A stretch of DNA of 49,306 bases from an uncultured Mycoplasmatota bacterium (GTDB taxonomy: Bacteria; Bacillota_I; Bacilli_A; RF39; UBA660). The DNA lies in assembly GCA_900551525.1 (NCBI GenBank), contig URWD01000005.1, positions 1 to 49,306 of the forward strand, read 5' to 3'. The translations under genes were made by a program, and so were the position numbers. The notes under the pieces are model-generated. The model had not been told where the DNA came from. It ran no database searches and saw only the letters and a list, made by a program, of their open reading frames with translations. Below, piece by piece: positions 7,708-15,183 of this stretch. Numbering within the stretch: the stretch's first letter is position 1; each line of letters begins with the position of its first letter.

Positions 7708-8190
7708 ATGTTATTCAATATTCAATACGTTTACGGTAAAAATAAAAATGAAGAAAAAACTTTAATTGGTGCTAAAGTTTTAGAATTTGATGGAGAAAAA
7801 ACTTATGTTCAAGAAATATATGTTGGTTTAGAATTTTCTTTAGAAGATATAATTGAAAATAAAATAAATGCTGATGCTATTGGTGTTACAAATCTTGATA
7901 TTTTAAAAACTAGATATAAAAATTTAAATGCTGCAGGCATTGTTTATTTTCCTGAATTAGAACGTTATGAATTTCTTGAAGAAGGAGATATAGTTATTCC
8001 TTGGATATCAGCAGAGTTAGTTGCTAGTGCATTAGAAGATGCTTTACAACCTTATAAAAACAAAGCGACAGATAAAGTTGTAAGAGAAAAAGTAGCAGCT
8101 AGAAGAGCTTATGTTGAAAGTTTAGATCCTGAAGATCCTATGGTAGAACTTAATGGTTTATCTTTAAGTAGACATGCATCAAACAGATAG
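7708..8190 (+). CDS. Conserved-looking protein of unknown function
   Basis: I do not recognise this 160-aa soluble, acidic protein. It has no signal peptide or membrane segment. An N-terminal beta-rich part (FNIQYVYGKN ... LIGAKVLEFDGEKTYVQEIYVGLEF) is followed by a segment with YFPELERYEFLEEGDIVIPWIS and a helical tail. The gene has one of the best promoters in the window, an AAAGGAGTG ribosome binding site and its own terminator, so it is probably expressed at high level in growing cells as a monocistron. It lies between spoVG and yabP, where Bacillus has unrelated genes. No motif suggests an enzyme. Confidence 0.8.
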   Translation: MLFNIQYVYGKNKNEEKTLIGAKVLEFDGEKTYVQEIYVGLEFSLEDIIENKINADAIGVTNLDILKTRYKNLNAAGIVYFPELERYEFLEEGDIVIPWISAELVASALEDALQPYKNKATDKVVREKVAARRAYVESLDPEDPMVELNGLSLSRHASNR

Positions 8191-8212
8191 TTATAAATTA
8201 TCTGTTTTTTTC
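8181..8212 (+). terminator. Terminator after the unknown gene
   Basis: AAACAGATA (8181-8189) pairs with TATCTGTTT (8199-8207), then T-run. Confidence 0.85.
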
Positions 8213-8233
8213 ATATAATTAATTGGTGATAAT

Positions 8234-8509
8234 ATGGATAATACTTATGGTACTCAAGAAATAAAAATTGTTGACAGAAGTAGTATTAGCTTAAATGGAG
8301 TTAATAAAATAGTTAGTTTTGATGATGAAGAATTTTTAATGGAAACAGTAATGGGAAATTTAAGAATACTTGGTAGTGGTCTTGAACTTTTAAAACTTGA
8401 CACTATTGATGGAAATGTAAAGATAAAAGGAAAGATTAATTCATTTATGTATATTGATGGTAAAACTAAAAATAAGGAAGATAGTATTATAAGTAAATTG
8501 TTTAAATGA
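8234..8509 (+). CDS. yabP: Sporulation protein YabP
   Basis: YabP is a mother-cell sporulation protein of the YabP/YqfC family; its absence blocks sporulation in Bacillus. The 91-aa protein shows the family pattern: an N-terminal beta-hairpin region (KIVDRSSISLNGVNKIVSFDDEEF), then METVMGNLRILGSGLELLKLDTIDGNVKIKGKI. It starts at ATG 8234 after GGTGAT. It overlaps yabQ by 4 nt, the same pairing as in Bacillus and placed before divIC, which strongly supports the call. Confidence 0.9.
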   Translation: MDNTYGTQEIKIVDRSSISLNGVNKIVSFDDEEFLMETVMGNLRILGSGLELLKLDTIDGNVKIKGKINSFMYIDGKTKNKEDSIISKLFK

Positions 8510-8805
8510 ATAGTTATGTTCAAGTATTTTCTTTCTTAGTATCTTTTATTTATGGAATAGTATTTTATTTGTTTGCAAGATTTAATAAATTTATACTTAG
8601 TAATAAAAATAATGTTATTAAGTTGTTGGTAACACTTGTTTTTGTTATAGATATGGTTATTTTATATATTTATTTAATGTATAAAATTAATTTTGGGATT
8701 ATTCATCCATATTTTGTAATTGTAGTTTCTTTAGGTTTTTTCTTTATGTTAAAAATGTATAATAAATGTAAAAATTGTGTCAAAAAAATTAAATTTCAAA
8801 AATAA
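8506..8805 (+). CDS. yabQ: Spore cortex biosynthesis membrane protein YabQ
   Basis: YabQ is a small integral membrane protein needed for spore cortex formation. The 99-aa sequence has three predicted hydrophobic segments (about residues 5-25, 38-60 and 69-87) and ends in a basic Lys/Cys-rich tail. Sequence similarity to YabQ is mostly in the N-terminal SYVQVFSFLVSFIYGIVFYL stretch; the stronger evidence is position, since it overlaps yabP by 4 nt and precedes divIC as in Bacillus. It is shorter than B. subtilis YabQ (about 210 aa). Confidence 0.8.
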   Translation: MNSYVQVFSFLVSFIYGIVFYLFARFNKFILSNKNNVIKLLVTLVFVIDMVILYIYLMYKINFGIIHPYFVIVVSLGFFFMLKMYNKCKNCVKKIKFQK

Positions 8806-8831
8806 TAGTTTATATTTTTGAAATTTTTTTG
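8791..8831 (+). terminator. Terminator after yabQ
   Basis: AAATTTCAAAAATA (8791-8804) pairs with TATTTTTGAAATTT (8813-8826), then T-run; it overlaps the yabQ end. A TATAAT at 8832-8837 immediately after may serve divIC. Confidence 0.75.
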
Positions 8832-8864
8832 TATAATTTGGGTGAAGAATGAGGAGGATCCGGT

Positions 8865-9149
8865 ATGAAGAAGACAAAAAAAGAAAAAAAACGGCTTTTT
8901 GTAATATCTGCCGTGATTATTCTGCTTATTATATCTTTGGTTAGTTCTGTTGCAGGAGATTGGACTAAAATTATGGAAAATAAAAGTAAAATTACAAGTT
9001 TGAATAAGAAATATAATAATTTATTAAGTGAAGAAGAAAAATTAGTTAGTGAAGTAACTAAACTTCAAGATGATGATTATGTTCTTAGATATGCAAAAGA
9101 AAAGTTTTTGTATTCTGAAGATGGAGAAGTTATAATTAGAATGAACTAG
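8865..9149 (+). CDS. divIC: Septum formation protein DivIC/FtsB
   Basis: A bitopic divisome protein that forms the FtsL-DivIC-DivIB complex activating septal peptidoglycan synthesis. The basic cytoplasmic N-terminus (MKKTKKEKKR) precedes one membrane helix (about residues 11-29), a coiled coil (ENKSKITSLNKKYNNLLSEEE) and the family's closing block DDDYVLRYAKEKFLYSEDGEVII. Length 94 aa is near the norm. The ATG follows GAGGAGG. It follows yabP-yabQ as in Bacillus and converges on clpP, overlapping its end by 4 nt. Confidence 0.93.
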   Translation: MKKTKKEKKRLFVISAVIILLIISLVSSVAGDWTKIMENKSKITSLNKKYNNLLSEEEKLVSEVTKLQDDDYVLRYAKEKFLYSEDGEVIIRMN

Positions 9150-9165
9150 AATTCATTCTTTTTTA
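9138..9165 (+). terminator. Terminator between convergent divIC and clpP
   Basis: AGAATGAA (9138-9145), loop CTAGAA, TTCATTCT (9152-9159), then T-run on the + strand. Both gene ends lie in the hairpin; the T-run favours termination of divIC transcripts. Confidence 0.75.
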
Positions 9166-9724
9166 TTATGTCATCAATAAGTCCATATTCTTTAGCTTCG
9201 ATGGCACTTAAGAAATTATCTCTTTCTGTGTCTTTATATATTTTTTCTAGTGGTTGGTGTGTGTTGTCAGCTAAAATTTTATTTAACTTTTCTTTTAGTT
9301 TAATTATACGTTCCGCTGCTATTTTAATGTCTGTTGCTTGACCTTGAGCACCTCCGAGTGGTTGATGGATCATGACTTCAGCATTTGGAAGAGCATATCT
9401 TTCATCACCACTTGAAAGTAAAAATGCTGCCATGCTAGCACACATGCCAACTCCGATAGTTATAACTTTGCTTTCAATAAATCTCATTGTGTCATAAATT
9501 CCCATTCCAGAAGTTATGGCACCACCCGGAGAGTTTATATACAAATATATATTTTCATGATTAATATTATCTAAATAAAGAAGCTCACTTATAATAATAT
9601 TGGACATAGCATCATCAATTTCACCAGTTAAAAATATAATTCTGTCTTGAAGAAGTCTAGAATATAAATCATAAGCATATTCTTTATTGTTACTCTTTGT
9701 AATTACTGTTGGAATTATGTTCAA
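9146..9724 (-). CDS. clpP: ATP-dependent Clp protease proteolytic subunit
   Basis: ClpP forms the tetradecameric serine protease chamber that works with ClpX/ClpC unfoldases. Catalytic residues are visible: Ser in GMCASMAAFLL, His in MIHQPLGGAQGQ, and the Asp in the DTERDNFLSAIEA block. INSPGGAITSGMGIYDTM is the oxyanion-hole region. Length 192 aa is standard. The start is a TTG (9724-9722) following AGGTGAT on the minus strand, since MNIIPTVI then matches ClpP N-termini. No CtsR box (GGTCAAANANNGGTCAAA) is seen upstream. It is transcribed against its neighbours. Confidence 0.95.
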   Translation of the reverse strand: MNIIPTVITKSNNKEYAYDLYSRLLQDRIIFLTGEIDDAMSNIIISELLYLDNINHENIYLYINSPGGAITSGMGIYDTMRFIESKVITIGVGMCASMAAFLLSSGDERYALPNAEVMIHQPLGGAQGQATDIKIAAERIIKLKEKLNKILADNTHQPLEKIYKDTERDNFLSAIEAKEYGLIDDIIKKNEF

Positions 9725-9768
9725 ATTATATCACCTACATAAATAATAGTAAAATGTGTTATTTTTTA

Positions 9769-9783
9769 TTCACAAATAGTGAA
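9769..9783. promoter_or_regulatory. Short inverted repeat between divergent clpP and the nucleoside kinase gene
   Basis: TTCAC (9769-9773), AAATA, GTGAA (9779-9783), flanked by T-rich left and A-rich right sequence. It could be an operator or part of a promoter; the evidence is weak. Confidence 0.35.
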
Positions 9784-9820
9784 AAAATTGATATAATTAA
9801 TAAGAATAGAGGGAGATTAG

Positions 9821-11467
9821 ATGGATATAGTTAAAGTTACATTTAATGATAATACTGTTCACGAGTACAGAAAAGGTACTTTGTTTTATGATGCAAGTAA
9901 AGATTTTGATATGGAAAATATTGTTGGTTATAAGATAAATAACGAAGTATTTTCTTTAGATAATAAGATACTTGAAGATGTAAAAATAAATTTTATAAAT
10001 ACAGAGGATTTAATTGGTAATAGAATTTATAAAGCGGGCTTAAAGTTTTTATTTTTAGTGGCTTTACAAGAAGTTTTTAATGGCTTTGATGTTTCATTTG
10101 AACATAGTGTTCCAAGAGGAATGTTAGGAATTATTGAAGGATCACGCATACTTACACAAGAAGATATTTCCCTTATTAAAGAGAAAATGTGTAAAATAAT
10201 TAATGATAATGAAATAATAACTAAATTAAATGTTTCTCCGAAGGATGCAATTAAGTATTATAGAGATAAAAACGAGTATGAAAAAGCAAATAATATCCAA
10301 AATATAAGTGATAAGGTTGTTAATTTATATAAACTTAAAAATAAACTTAATTATTTTTATTCATTAATGCCTTATAGTACAGGATCTTTAAGTAAGTTTG
10401 AACTTGTTTATTTAGGAAATAATAAGGTAATACTTTTATTTCCTACGACAAGAAGTCATGGAAATGTTCCTGAATATGTTCATTATGATAAAATTATTGA
10501 TAGTTTTGCAAGTGGAAAAAAATGGCTTGAAAATTTAAATATGCCATATGTTACAGATCTAAATAAAGATGTTGGAAATGGTAAAATAATTAACTTTATT
10601 AAATCAAGTGAACTCATGTTTAATTTAAATATAGCGGATGTTGCTAAAGAAATTGAAAGAAATAAAGATATCAAGTTTATACTTATTGCGGGGCCTTCAT
10701 CAAGTGGAAAGACAACAACAACAAGTAGGTTAGCATCATATTTTGAAGCTTTGGGTTATAATCCAATAAACGTAAGTTTAGATGATTATTTTGTTAATAG
10801 AGATGATACTCCGAAAGATGAAAATGGTAAGTTTGATTTTGAATGTTTAGAAGCTTTAGATGTTAAATTATTTAATGAAAACTTAGGTAAGTTGCTTGCT
10901 GGTGAAAGTATTAAATTTCCTAAGTATAATTTTATGACTGGACTTAGAGAATATTACAAAGGTGAAGTTAAAATGACTGATAAAAGTATTTTCTTAATTG
11001 AAGGCTTGCATGCTTTAAATGATGAACTTACTAAGGATGTTGATGATAAGTATAAATATAAAATCTATTTGAGTCCATTTATTCCTTTAAGTATAGATAA
11101 ATATAATTATGTTTCAACACTTGATTTAAGATTACTTAGAAGAATAGTCAGGGATAATAGAACACGTGGATATGATGTTATAAAAACTATTGATAATTGG
11201 CAAAGTGTTAGAAATGGTGAAGAAAAATATATATTTCCATATATACATCAAGCAAATACAATAGTTAATACAGCACTTCCATATGAGGTTGGGGTTTTGA
11301 AGGTTTATGTTGAGCCGCTTCTTTTGTCAGTAAGTGTAGATAGCATTTATTATGAAGAAGCTAGAAGATTAGTGGATTTTTTAAAACAATTCTTTCCAAT
11401 ACCGGGAGAATATGTTAATGATGAATCAATATTGCGTGAATTTATAGGAGGAAGATATAATGATTAA
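9821..11467 (+). CDS. TGS/ThrRS-editing-like domain fused to uridine kinase-type P-loop kinase
   Basis: A 548-aa fusion known in Bacillota as nucleoside kinase. Residues 1-60 resemble a TGS domain. Residues about 65-200 resemble the threonyl-tRNA synthetase second additional domain (FEHSVPRGMLG). From about residue 285 a uridine kinase/phosphoribulokinase domain starts, with Walker A AGPSSSGKTTT, then SLDDYFVNRDDTP, FPKYNFMTG and IFLIEGLHAL. It probably phosphorylates uridine or cytidine; what the synthetase-like part does is unclear. It starts at ATG 9821 after GGGAG and overlaps gapA by 8 nt, so the two are probably cotranslated. Confidence 0.85.
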   Translation: MDIVKVTFNDNTVHEYRKGTLFYDASKDFDMENIVGYKINNEVFSLDNKILEDVKINFINTEDLIGNRIYKAGLKFLFLVALQEVFNGFDVSFEHSVPRGMLGIIEGSRILTQEDISLIKEKMCKIINDNEIITKLNVSPKDAIKYYRDKNEYEKANNIQNISDKVVNLYKLKNKLNYFYSLMPYSTGSLSKFELVYLGNNKVILLFPTTRSHGNVPEYVHYDKIIDSFASGKKWLENLNMPYVTDLNKDVGNGKIINFIKSSELMFNLNIADVAKEIERNKDIKFILIAGPSSSGKTTTTSRLASYFEALGYNPINVSLDDYFVNRDDTPKDENGKFDFECLEALDVKLFNENLGKLLAGESIKFPKYNFMTGLREYYKGEVKMTDKSIFLIEGLHALNDELTKDVDDKYKYKIYLSPFIPLSIDKYNYVSTLDLRLLRRIVRDNRTRGYDVIKTIDNWQSVRNGEEKYIFPYIHQANTIVNTALPYEVGVLKVYVEPLLLSVSVDSIYYEEARRLVDFLKQFFPIPGEYVNDESILREFIGGRYND

Positions 11468-12464
11468 AGTAGCAATTAATGGTTTTGGTAGAATAGGTAG
11501 ACTTGCCTTTAGACAAATAGTTACACAAACAGATTTTGATATTGTAGCTATTAATGATTTAACAAGTGCAGAAGACTTAGCTTATTTAGTTAAGTATGAT
11601 ACTGTACATGGTTCATTTCATGAAGATGAAATTAAGGCAGAAGGTAATGAAATAGTAGTTGCAGGTGTTAAAAGAATAAAAGTTTATAGTGAAACTGATC
11701 CTGCTAACCTTCCTTGGGGTGAACTTGGAGTTGATTTAGTTCTTGAATGTACTGGTAAGTTTACTGCAAAAGAAGATGCAATGAAACATATTACTGCAGG
11801 TGCTAAAAAAGTTTTAATTAGTGCACCAGGCAAAGGTGAAATGAAGACTATTGTTTATAATGTTAATGATAGCATTTTAACAAATGATGATGTTATTGTT
11901 AGTGCAGCTAGTTGTACAACAAATTGTTTAGCTCCAGTTCTTAATATTTTGCAAAAAAATATTGGTATTAAAAAAGGATTTATGACTACTGTTCATGCTT
12001 ATACAAATGATCAAGCAACTCTTGATATAGCTCATAAAAAAGGTATTAAATCAAGACGTGGTAGAGCTTGTGCTCAAAATATTGTTCCATCTAGTACAGG
12101 AGCAGCAAAAGCAATTGGCTTAGTTATTCCTGAACTACTTGGTAAACTTGATGGTAATGCTTTAAGAGTTCCAACTGCTGATGGTTCTGTTGTGGATTTA
12201 ACTTTAGAACTAAATAGAAATACAAGTGTTGAAGAAATTAATAAATTATTTAGTGAAAATCAAAATGAAACAATTAAATTTACAATGGATCCGATTGTTT
12301 CAAGTGATTGTCTTGGTAAAAAAGTTGGGGCAATAGTTGATGGACTTTCTACAAGTATTGTGGAAGCTGATGGTTCTCAACTTGTTAAAGTACTTGCTTG
12401 GTATGACAATGAATATGGTTATACAGCTCAAATGCTTAGAACTGCTAAAAAAATGTTTCAATAA
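11460..12464 (+). CDS. gapA: Glyceraldehyde-3-phosphate dehydrogenase, type I
   Basis: Glycolytic enzyme making 1,3-bisphosphoglycerate from glyceraldehyde 3-phosphate with NAD. Seen: nucleotide-binding start INGFGRIGR, AINDLTSAEDLAYLVKYD with the Asp that favours NAD over NADP, the active-site SAASCTTNCLAP with catalytic Cys, the His in MTTVHAYTNDQ, and the closing WYDNEYGYTAQM. Length 334 aa is standard. GGAGGAAG precedes the ATG. No CggR-type regulator or pgk is adjacent; instead it is coupled to a nucleoside kinase, an unusual partner. A strong terminator follows. Confidence 0.98.
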   Translation: MIKVAINGFGRIGRLAFRQIVTQTDFDIVAINDLTSAEDLAYLVKYDTVHGSFHEDEIKAEGNEIVVAGVKRIKVYSETDPANLPWGELGVDLVLECTGKFTAKEDAMKHITAGAKKVLISAPGKGEMKTIVYNVNDSILTNDDVIVSAASCTTNCLAPVLNILQKNIGIKKGFMTTVHAYTNDQATLDIAHKKGIKSRRGRACAQNIVPSSTGAAKAIGLVIPELLGKLDGNALRVPTADGSVVDLTLELNRNTSVEEINKLFSENQNETIKFTMDPIVSSDCLGKKVGAIVDGLSTSIVEADGSQLVKVLAWYDNEYGYTAQMLRTAKKMFQ

Positions 12465-12470
12465 AATATG

Positions 12471-12495
12471 AAACTCTCAGAAATGAGAGTTTTTG
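12471..12495 (+). terminator. Terminator after gapA
   Basis: AAACTCTCA (12471-12479), GAAA tetraloop, TGAGAGTTT (12484-12492), then T. Confidence 0.92.
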
Positions 12496-12507
12496 TGTGG
12501 TTTTAAA

Positions 12508-12579
12508 AAGTTAATAAAACTTCTTTTGATAATTATTTTATTATAGCTATTTGTCATTTTGGTATTAGTTATAAAATAA
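12508..12579 (+). pseudogene. Decayed copy of the small hydrophobic toxin gene found at 43222
   Basis: From 12511 the sequence matches the intact peptide gene at 43222-43308 almost base for base to its TAA. However, the Gln codon CAA is replaced by an in-frame TAG (12544-12546), and the 5' part with start codon and ribosome binding site is missing or replaced. Translated in the matching frame it reads LIKLLLIIILL, stop, LFVILVLVIK. It sits just after the gapA terminator. It cannot make the full peptide. Confidence 0.75.
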
Positions 12580-12710
12580 GAAACGCATTAGATGCACCAA
12601 AACAAATTGATAGCATCCAATTTCGGTAAAAATTGGATGTTCCTTTTTCTATTATATGCAAACTTTCTTTGCTAAATACATATTATCATAAATGTGGCTT
12701 TTTGTCAATT
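12580..12710 (-). ncRNA. Remnant of the antisense (antitoxin) RNA region, repeat of 43309-43456
   Basis: This stretch is homologous to the region downstream of the intact peptide gene: both share GGATGTTCCTTTT, ATTATATGCAAA, CTTTGCTAAATACAT and CATAAATGTGGCT. On the minus strand TTGACA (12703-12708) with TAATAT 17 nt on (12680-12685) could still be a promoter. The minus-strand terminator stem is reduced to about 4 bp. On the plus strand CATCCAATTT (12614-12623) and AAATTGGATG (12630-12639) plus T's form a good terminator. Whether RNA is made is unknown. Confidence 0.5.
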
Positions 12711-12724
12711 TAGAAAATATTTTC

Positions 12725-14341
12725 CTATTTTTTTCTCTTTTTATTAAATTTATTTAATAATCTATCACCAAGAAGTTTGTTAAGCAAATCTTTATTCATT
12801 AGATAATAAAGTATTAAACAAATAAGACCTATAAATCCTAGAGCTAGTAACATATAGAATTTGCCTGTGACATGATTAAATATAAGTGGTTTAATAATTA
12901 GACATATTGCTATTAATATTGCTATTGTTAATATAAGTTTTGGTATTGATTTAACTGTTTCTTTATAACTAAAGTTGTATTTATGATGTAATGTATATAG
13001 CGGAATTATTAATGATAATATATAACCAATTGTGGTTGCGAGTATTGCTCCGTAGAATGGATATATACCAAGTTTATTAAATAGAAAGATTAATGGAATG
13101 TCTAAAATTGTTTTGGTAATTAGTCCAGTTCCACAAGATATGTAAATTAGTTTGGTTTTTGATAAGCCTTGAAGCGCACTACATATCATTATGTAAGCTG
13201 AGTCTAATATGGCAAGTAATATAGTATATTTAAATATTAATGGACCATAAAAGCTTTCGCCATAAAATATTGTCCAAACTTGTTTTGAAAATATGCTTAA
13301 GAATATTGAAAGCGGTAATATAACATATAAAAGCACTTGAAGTGTTTTGTTAAATTGTGAGTTTACTTCTTTCATATCATTTTTAGTGTAAGATTCCACG
13401 ATTGTTGGAATTAAACTTATAACAAGTCCAGTTGCAATTGCGGTTACAACACTTACAAGTTTGCTTCCCCAGGTTGTAAATACTGAGGATATTGTTTCGA
13501 TGTCTTGGGCAGGATAACCTATCCAATTTAATCCTTTGATAACTAATATCATATCAACAGTATTATAAATACTATTGGCAACGTTAATAACAATAAATGG
13601 AATGCAATAACCAATTAGTTTTTTAAATATTGTTTTCTTTTCATCTTTAGATACTTCTTCATATGGCACAAATAAATCTTTTTTTACTTTGTTTGTTTTA
13701 ATAAGTAAATAAAGATATGAAACTAAAGCACCAGCACACGCTCCGAATACAGCGATACCGACAGCTTGGGCAGTTGATAAATGAAATACTTTAAGTGCTA
13801 AGTAAGAACCAAAAATAATTACTAGGACTCTTACAAATTGTTCAATTACTTGACCAATTGATGGTGCAGCAATATAATGGTGGCCTTGTAAGTATCCTCT
13901 AAAAATGCTTAATAGTGGTACAACTAAAATGGCAAATGATACACATCTGATTACAAATGCAACATCCGATACTGTATTTCCACCAGTTAAATCACCAACT
14001 ATAGCATTTGCTATAAGATTTGCTCCGAAGAAACAAATGCAAAATGATACAATTGAAAATATTCTTATTATTTTTTGTGAATATTTAAACATGTAAGTTT
14101 TTTCTTTCATTTTGCCTAATGTATTATATTCACTAGTAATTTTGCTTATAGCAAGTGGAATACCTGCAGATGATATAATTAAAAAGAAGTTATATATATT
14201 GTAGGCGTATCCATATAAGGACCCACCATTTTCACCGATTATATTATAAAATGGAATTACGTAAAGTACTCCAAGTATTTTAGATAAAATTATGGCTATA
14301 GTTGCTATTAAAGCACCTTCGATAAATTCATTTTTTTTCAA
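12725..14341 (-). CDS. Lipid flippase of the MurJ/YtgP/SpoVB family (MOP superfamily)
   Basis: A 538-aa polytopic membrane protein with about 14 hydrophobic segments. The N-terminal block (ATIAIILSKILGVLYVIPFY) and FRGYLQGHHYIAAPSIGQVIEQFVRV are characteristic of the YtgP/SpoVB/MurJ group of MOP flippases, which move lipid II across the membrane. Length equals YtgP (544 aa). Because no other flippase is in view, I cannot say whether it is the vegetative MurJ or a sporulation SpoVB paralogue. The start is a TTG (14341-14339) preceded by GGAGATGAT on the minus strand. It is divergent from ftsE, another cell-wall gene. Confidence 0.85.
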   Translation of the reverse strand: MKKNEFIEGALIATIAIILSKILGVLYVIPFYNIIGENGGSLYGYAYNIYNFFLIISSAGIPLAISKITSEYNTLGKMKEKTYMFKYSQKIIRIFSIVSFCICFFGANLIANAIVGDLTGGNTVSDVAFVIRCVSFAILVVPLLSIFRGYLQGHHYIAAPSIGQVIEQFVRVLVIIFGSYLALKVFHLSTAQAVGIAVFGACAGALVSYLYLLIKTNKVKKDLFVPYEEVSKDEKKTIFKKLIGYCIPFIVINVANSIYNTVDMILVIKGLNWIGYPAQDIETISSVFTTWGSKLVSVVTAIATGLVISLIPTIVESYTKNDMKEVNSQFNKTLQVLLYVILPLSIFLSIFSKQVWTIFYGESFYGPLIFKYTILLAILDSAYIMICSALQGLSKTKLIYISCGTGLITKTILDIPLIFLFNKLGIYPFYGAILATTIGYILSLIIPLYTLHHKYNFSYKETVKSIPKLILTIAILIAICLIIKPLIFNHVTGKFYMLLALGFIGLICLILYYLMNKDLLNKLLGDRLLNKFNKKRKK

Positions 14342-14365
14342 AAAATATCATCTCCGTATGTAGTT

Positions 14366-14394
14366 ATTATATTAAAATTATGTACTTGTTTCAA
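14366..14394 (-). promoter_or_regulatory. Promoter of the MurJ/YtgP-type gene (minus strand)
   Basis: On the minus strand TTGAAA (14394-14389) and TATAAT (14371-14366) are 17 nt apart. Confidence 0.75.
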
Positions 14395-14456
14395 GTAAAC
14401 ATGAGTTAAATCCGTGTAAATTACATAAATTTGGCATTTATTTGATGCAGAAATCG

Positions 14457-14465
14457 TGATATAAT
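14457..14465 (+). promoter_or_regulatory. Extended -10 promoter of ftsEX
   Basis: TGATATAAT (14457-14465) is an extended -10; no -35 box at proper spacing is convincing. ftsE starts 17 nt downstream. Confidence 0.5.
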
Positions 14466-14481
14466 TATGGTGGAGGACCAT

Positions 14482-15183
14482 ATGAAGTTTATAGAATTAA
14501 AAAATGTTAATAAAACTTATAAAAATGGAATTACTGCAGTAGCTGATATGACAGTTAGTGTAGCTAAGGGTGAGTTTGTTTTTGTTATTGGTCTAACTGC
14601 AAGTGGTAAATCAACATTTATTAAGATGCTTTATAGAGAAGAAAAACCAACGAGTGGTACTGTTTTTGTTGGTGGATTAAATGTTGGTAAACTTAGAAAT
14701 AGAAAAGTTTATAAGCTTAGAAGAAAAGTAGGTATTGTATTCCAAGATTTTAAACTATTACCTAGGCTTACAGTATATGAAAATGTAGCATTTGCTTTAG
14801 AGTGTATTGGAATGAAAGGATCTGAAATAAGACCTAAAGTTTTGAATGCTTTAGAAAGAGTTGGACTTAAAGAAAAAGTACGTTCTTTTCCAGGAGAACT
14901 TTCTGGTGGGGAACAACAAAGAGTTTGTATTGCAAGAGCAATTGTTAATGAACCAAAATTATTAATTTGTGATGAACCAACAGGTAATTTAGATCCTGAA
15001 ACTAGTGAAGAAATTATGAAAGTAATTGAAAATATTAATAAAGAATTGGGTACAACTATAATTATGGCTACTCATGATAAAGATATTGTTAATAGAATGA
15101 AGAAAAGAGTTCTAGTTATTAATCATGGAGTACTTGTTGGTGATTATGCGAAAGGAAGTTATAAGACAAATGAGGGCATGTAG
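14482..15183 (+). CDS. ftsE: Cell division ATP-binding protein FtsE
   Basis: ATPase of the FtsEX complex, which transmits divisome signals to peptidoglycan hydrolases. Seen: Walker A GLTASGKST (GPSGAGKST is more usual), Q-loop VFQDFKLLPRLTVYENVAF typical of FtsE, signature LSGGEQQRV, Walker B LLICDEPTGNLD, H-loop MATHD. Length 233 aa is close to the norm. ATG 14482 follows GTGGAGGA; an upstream in-frame ATG at 14467 would overlap that site. It overlaps ftsX by 14 nt and heads an ftsE-ftsX-hydrolase operon. Confidence 0.95.
   Translation: MKFIELKNVNKTYKNGITAVADMTVSVAKGEFVFVIGLTASGKSTFIKMLYREEKPTSGTVFVGGLNVGKLRNRKVYKLRRKVGIVFQDFKLLPRLTVYENVAFALECIGMKGSEIRPKVLNALERVGLKEKVRSFPGELSGGEQQRVCIARAIVNEPKLLICDEPTGNLDPETSEEIMKVIENINKELGTTIIMATHDKDIVNRMKKRVLVINHGVLVGDYAKGSYKTNEGM

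Noticed and set aside
9725..9820. CtsR operator before clpP
   Set aside because: No GGTCAAA tandem repeat is present in the divergent gap.
12495..12710. Insertion sequence
   Set aside because: The dispersed repeat has no transposase frame and no terminal inverted repeats; the toxin-antitoxin reading explains it better.
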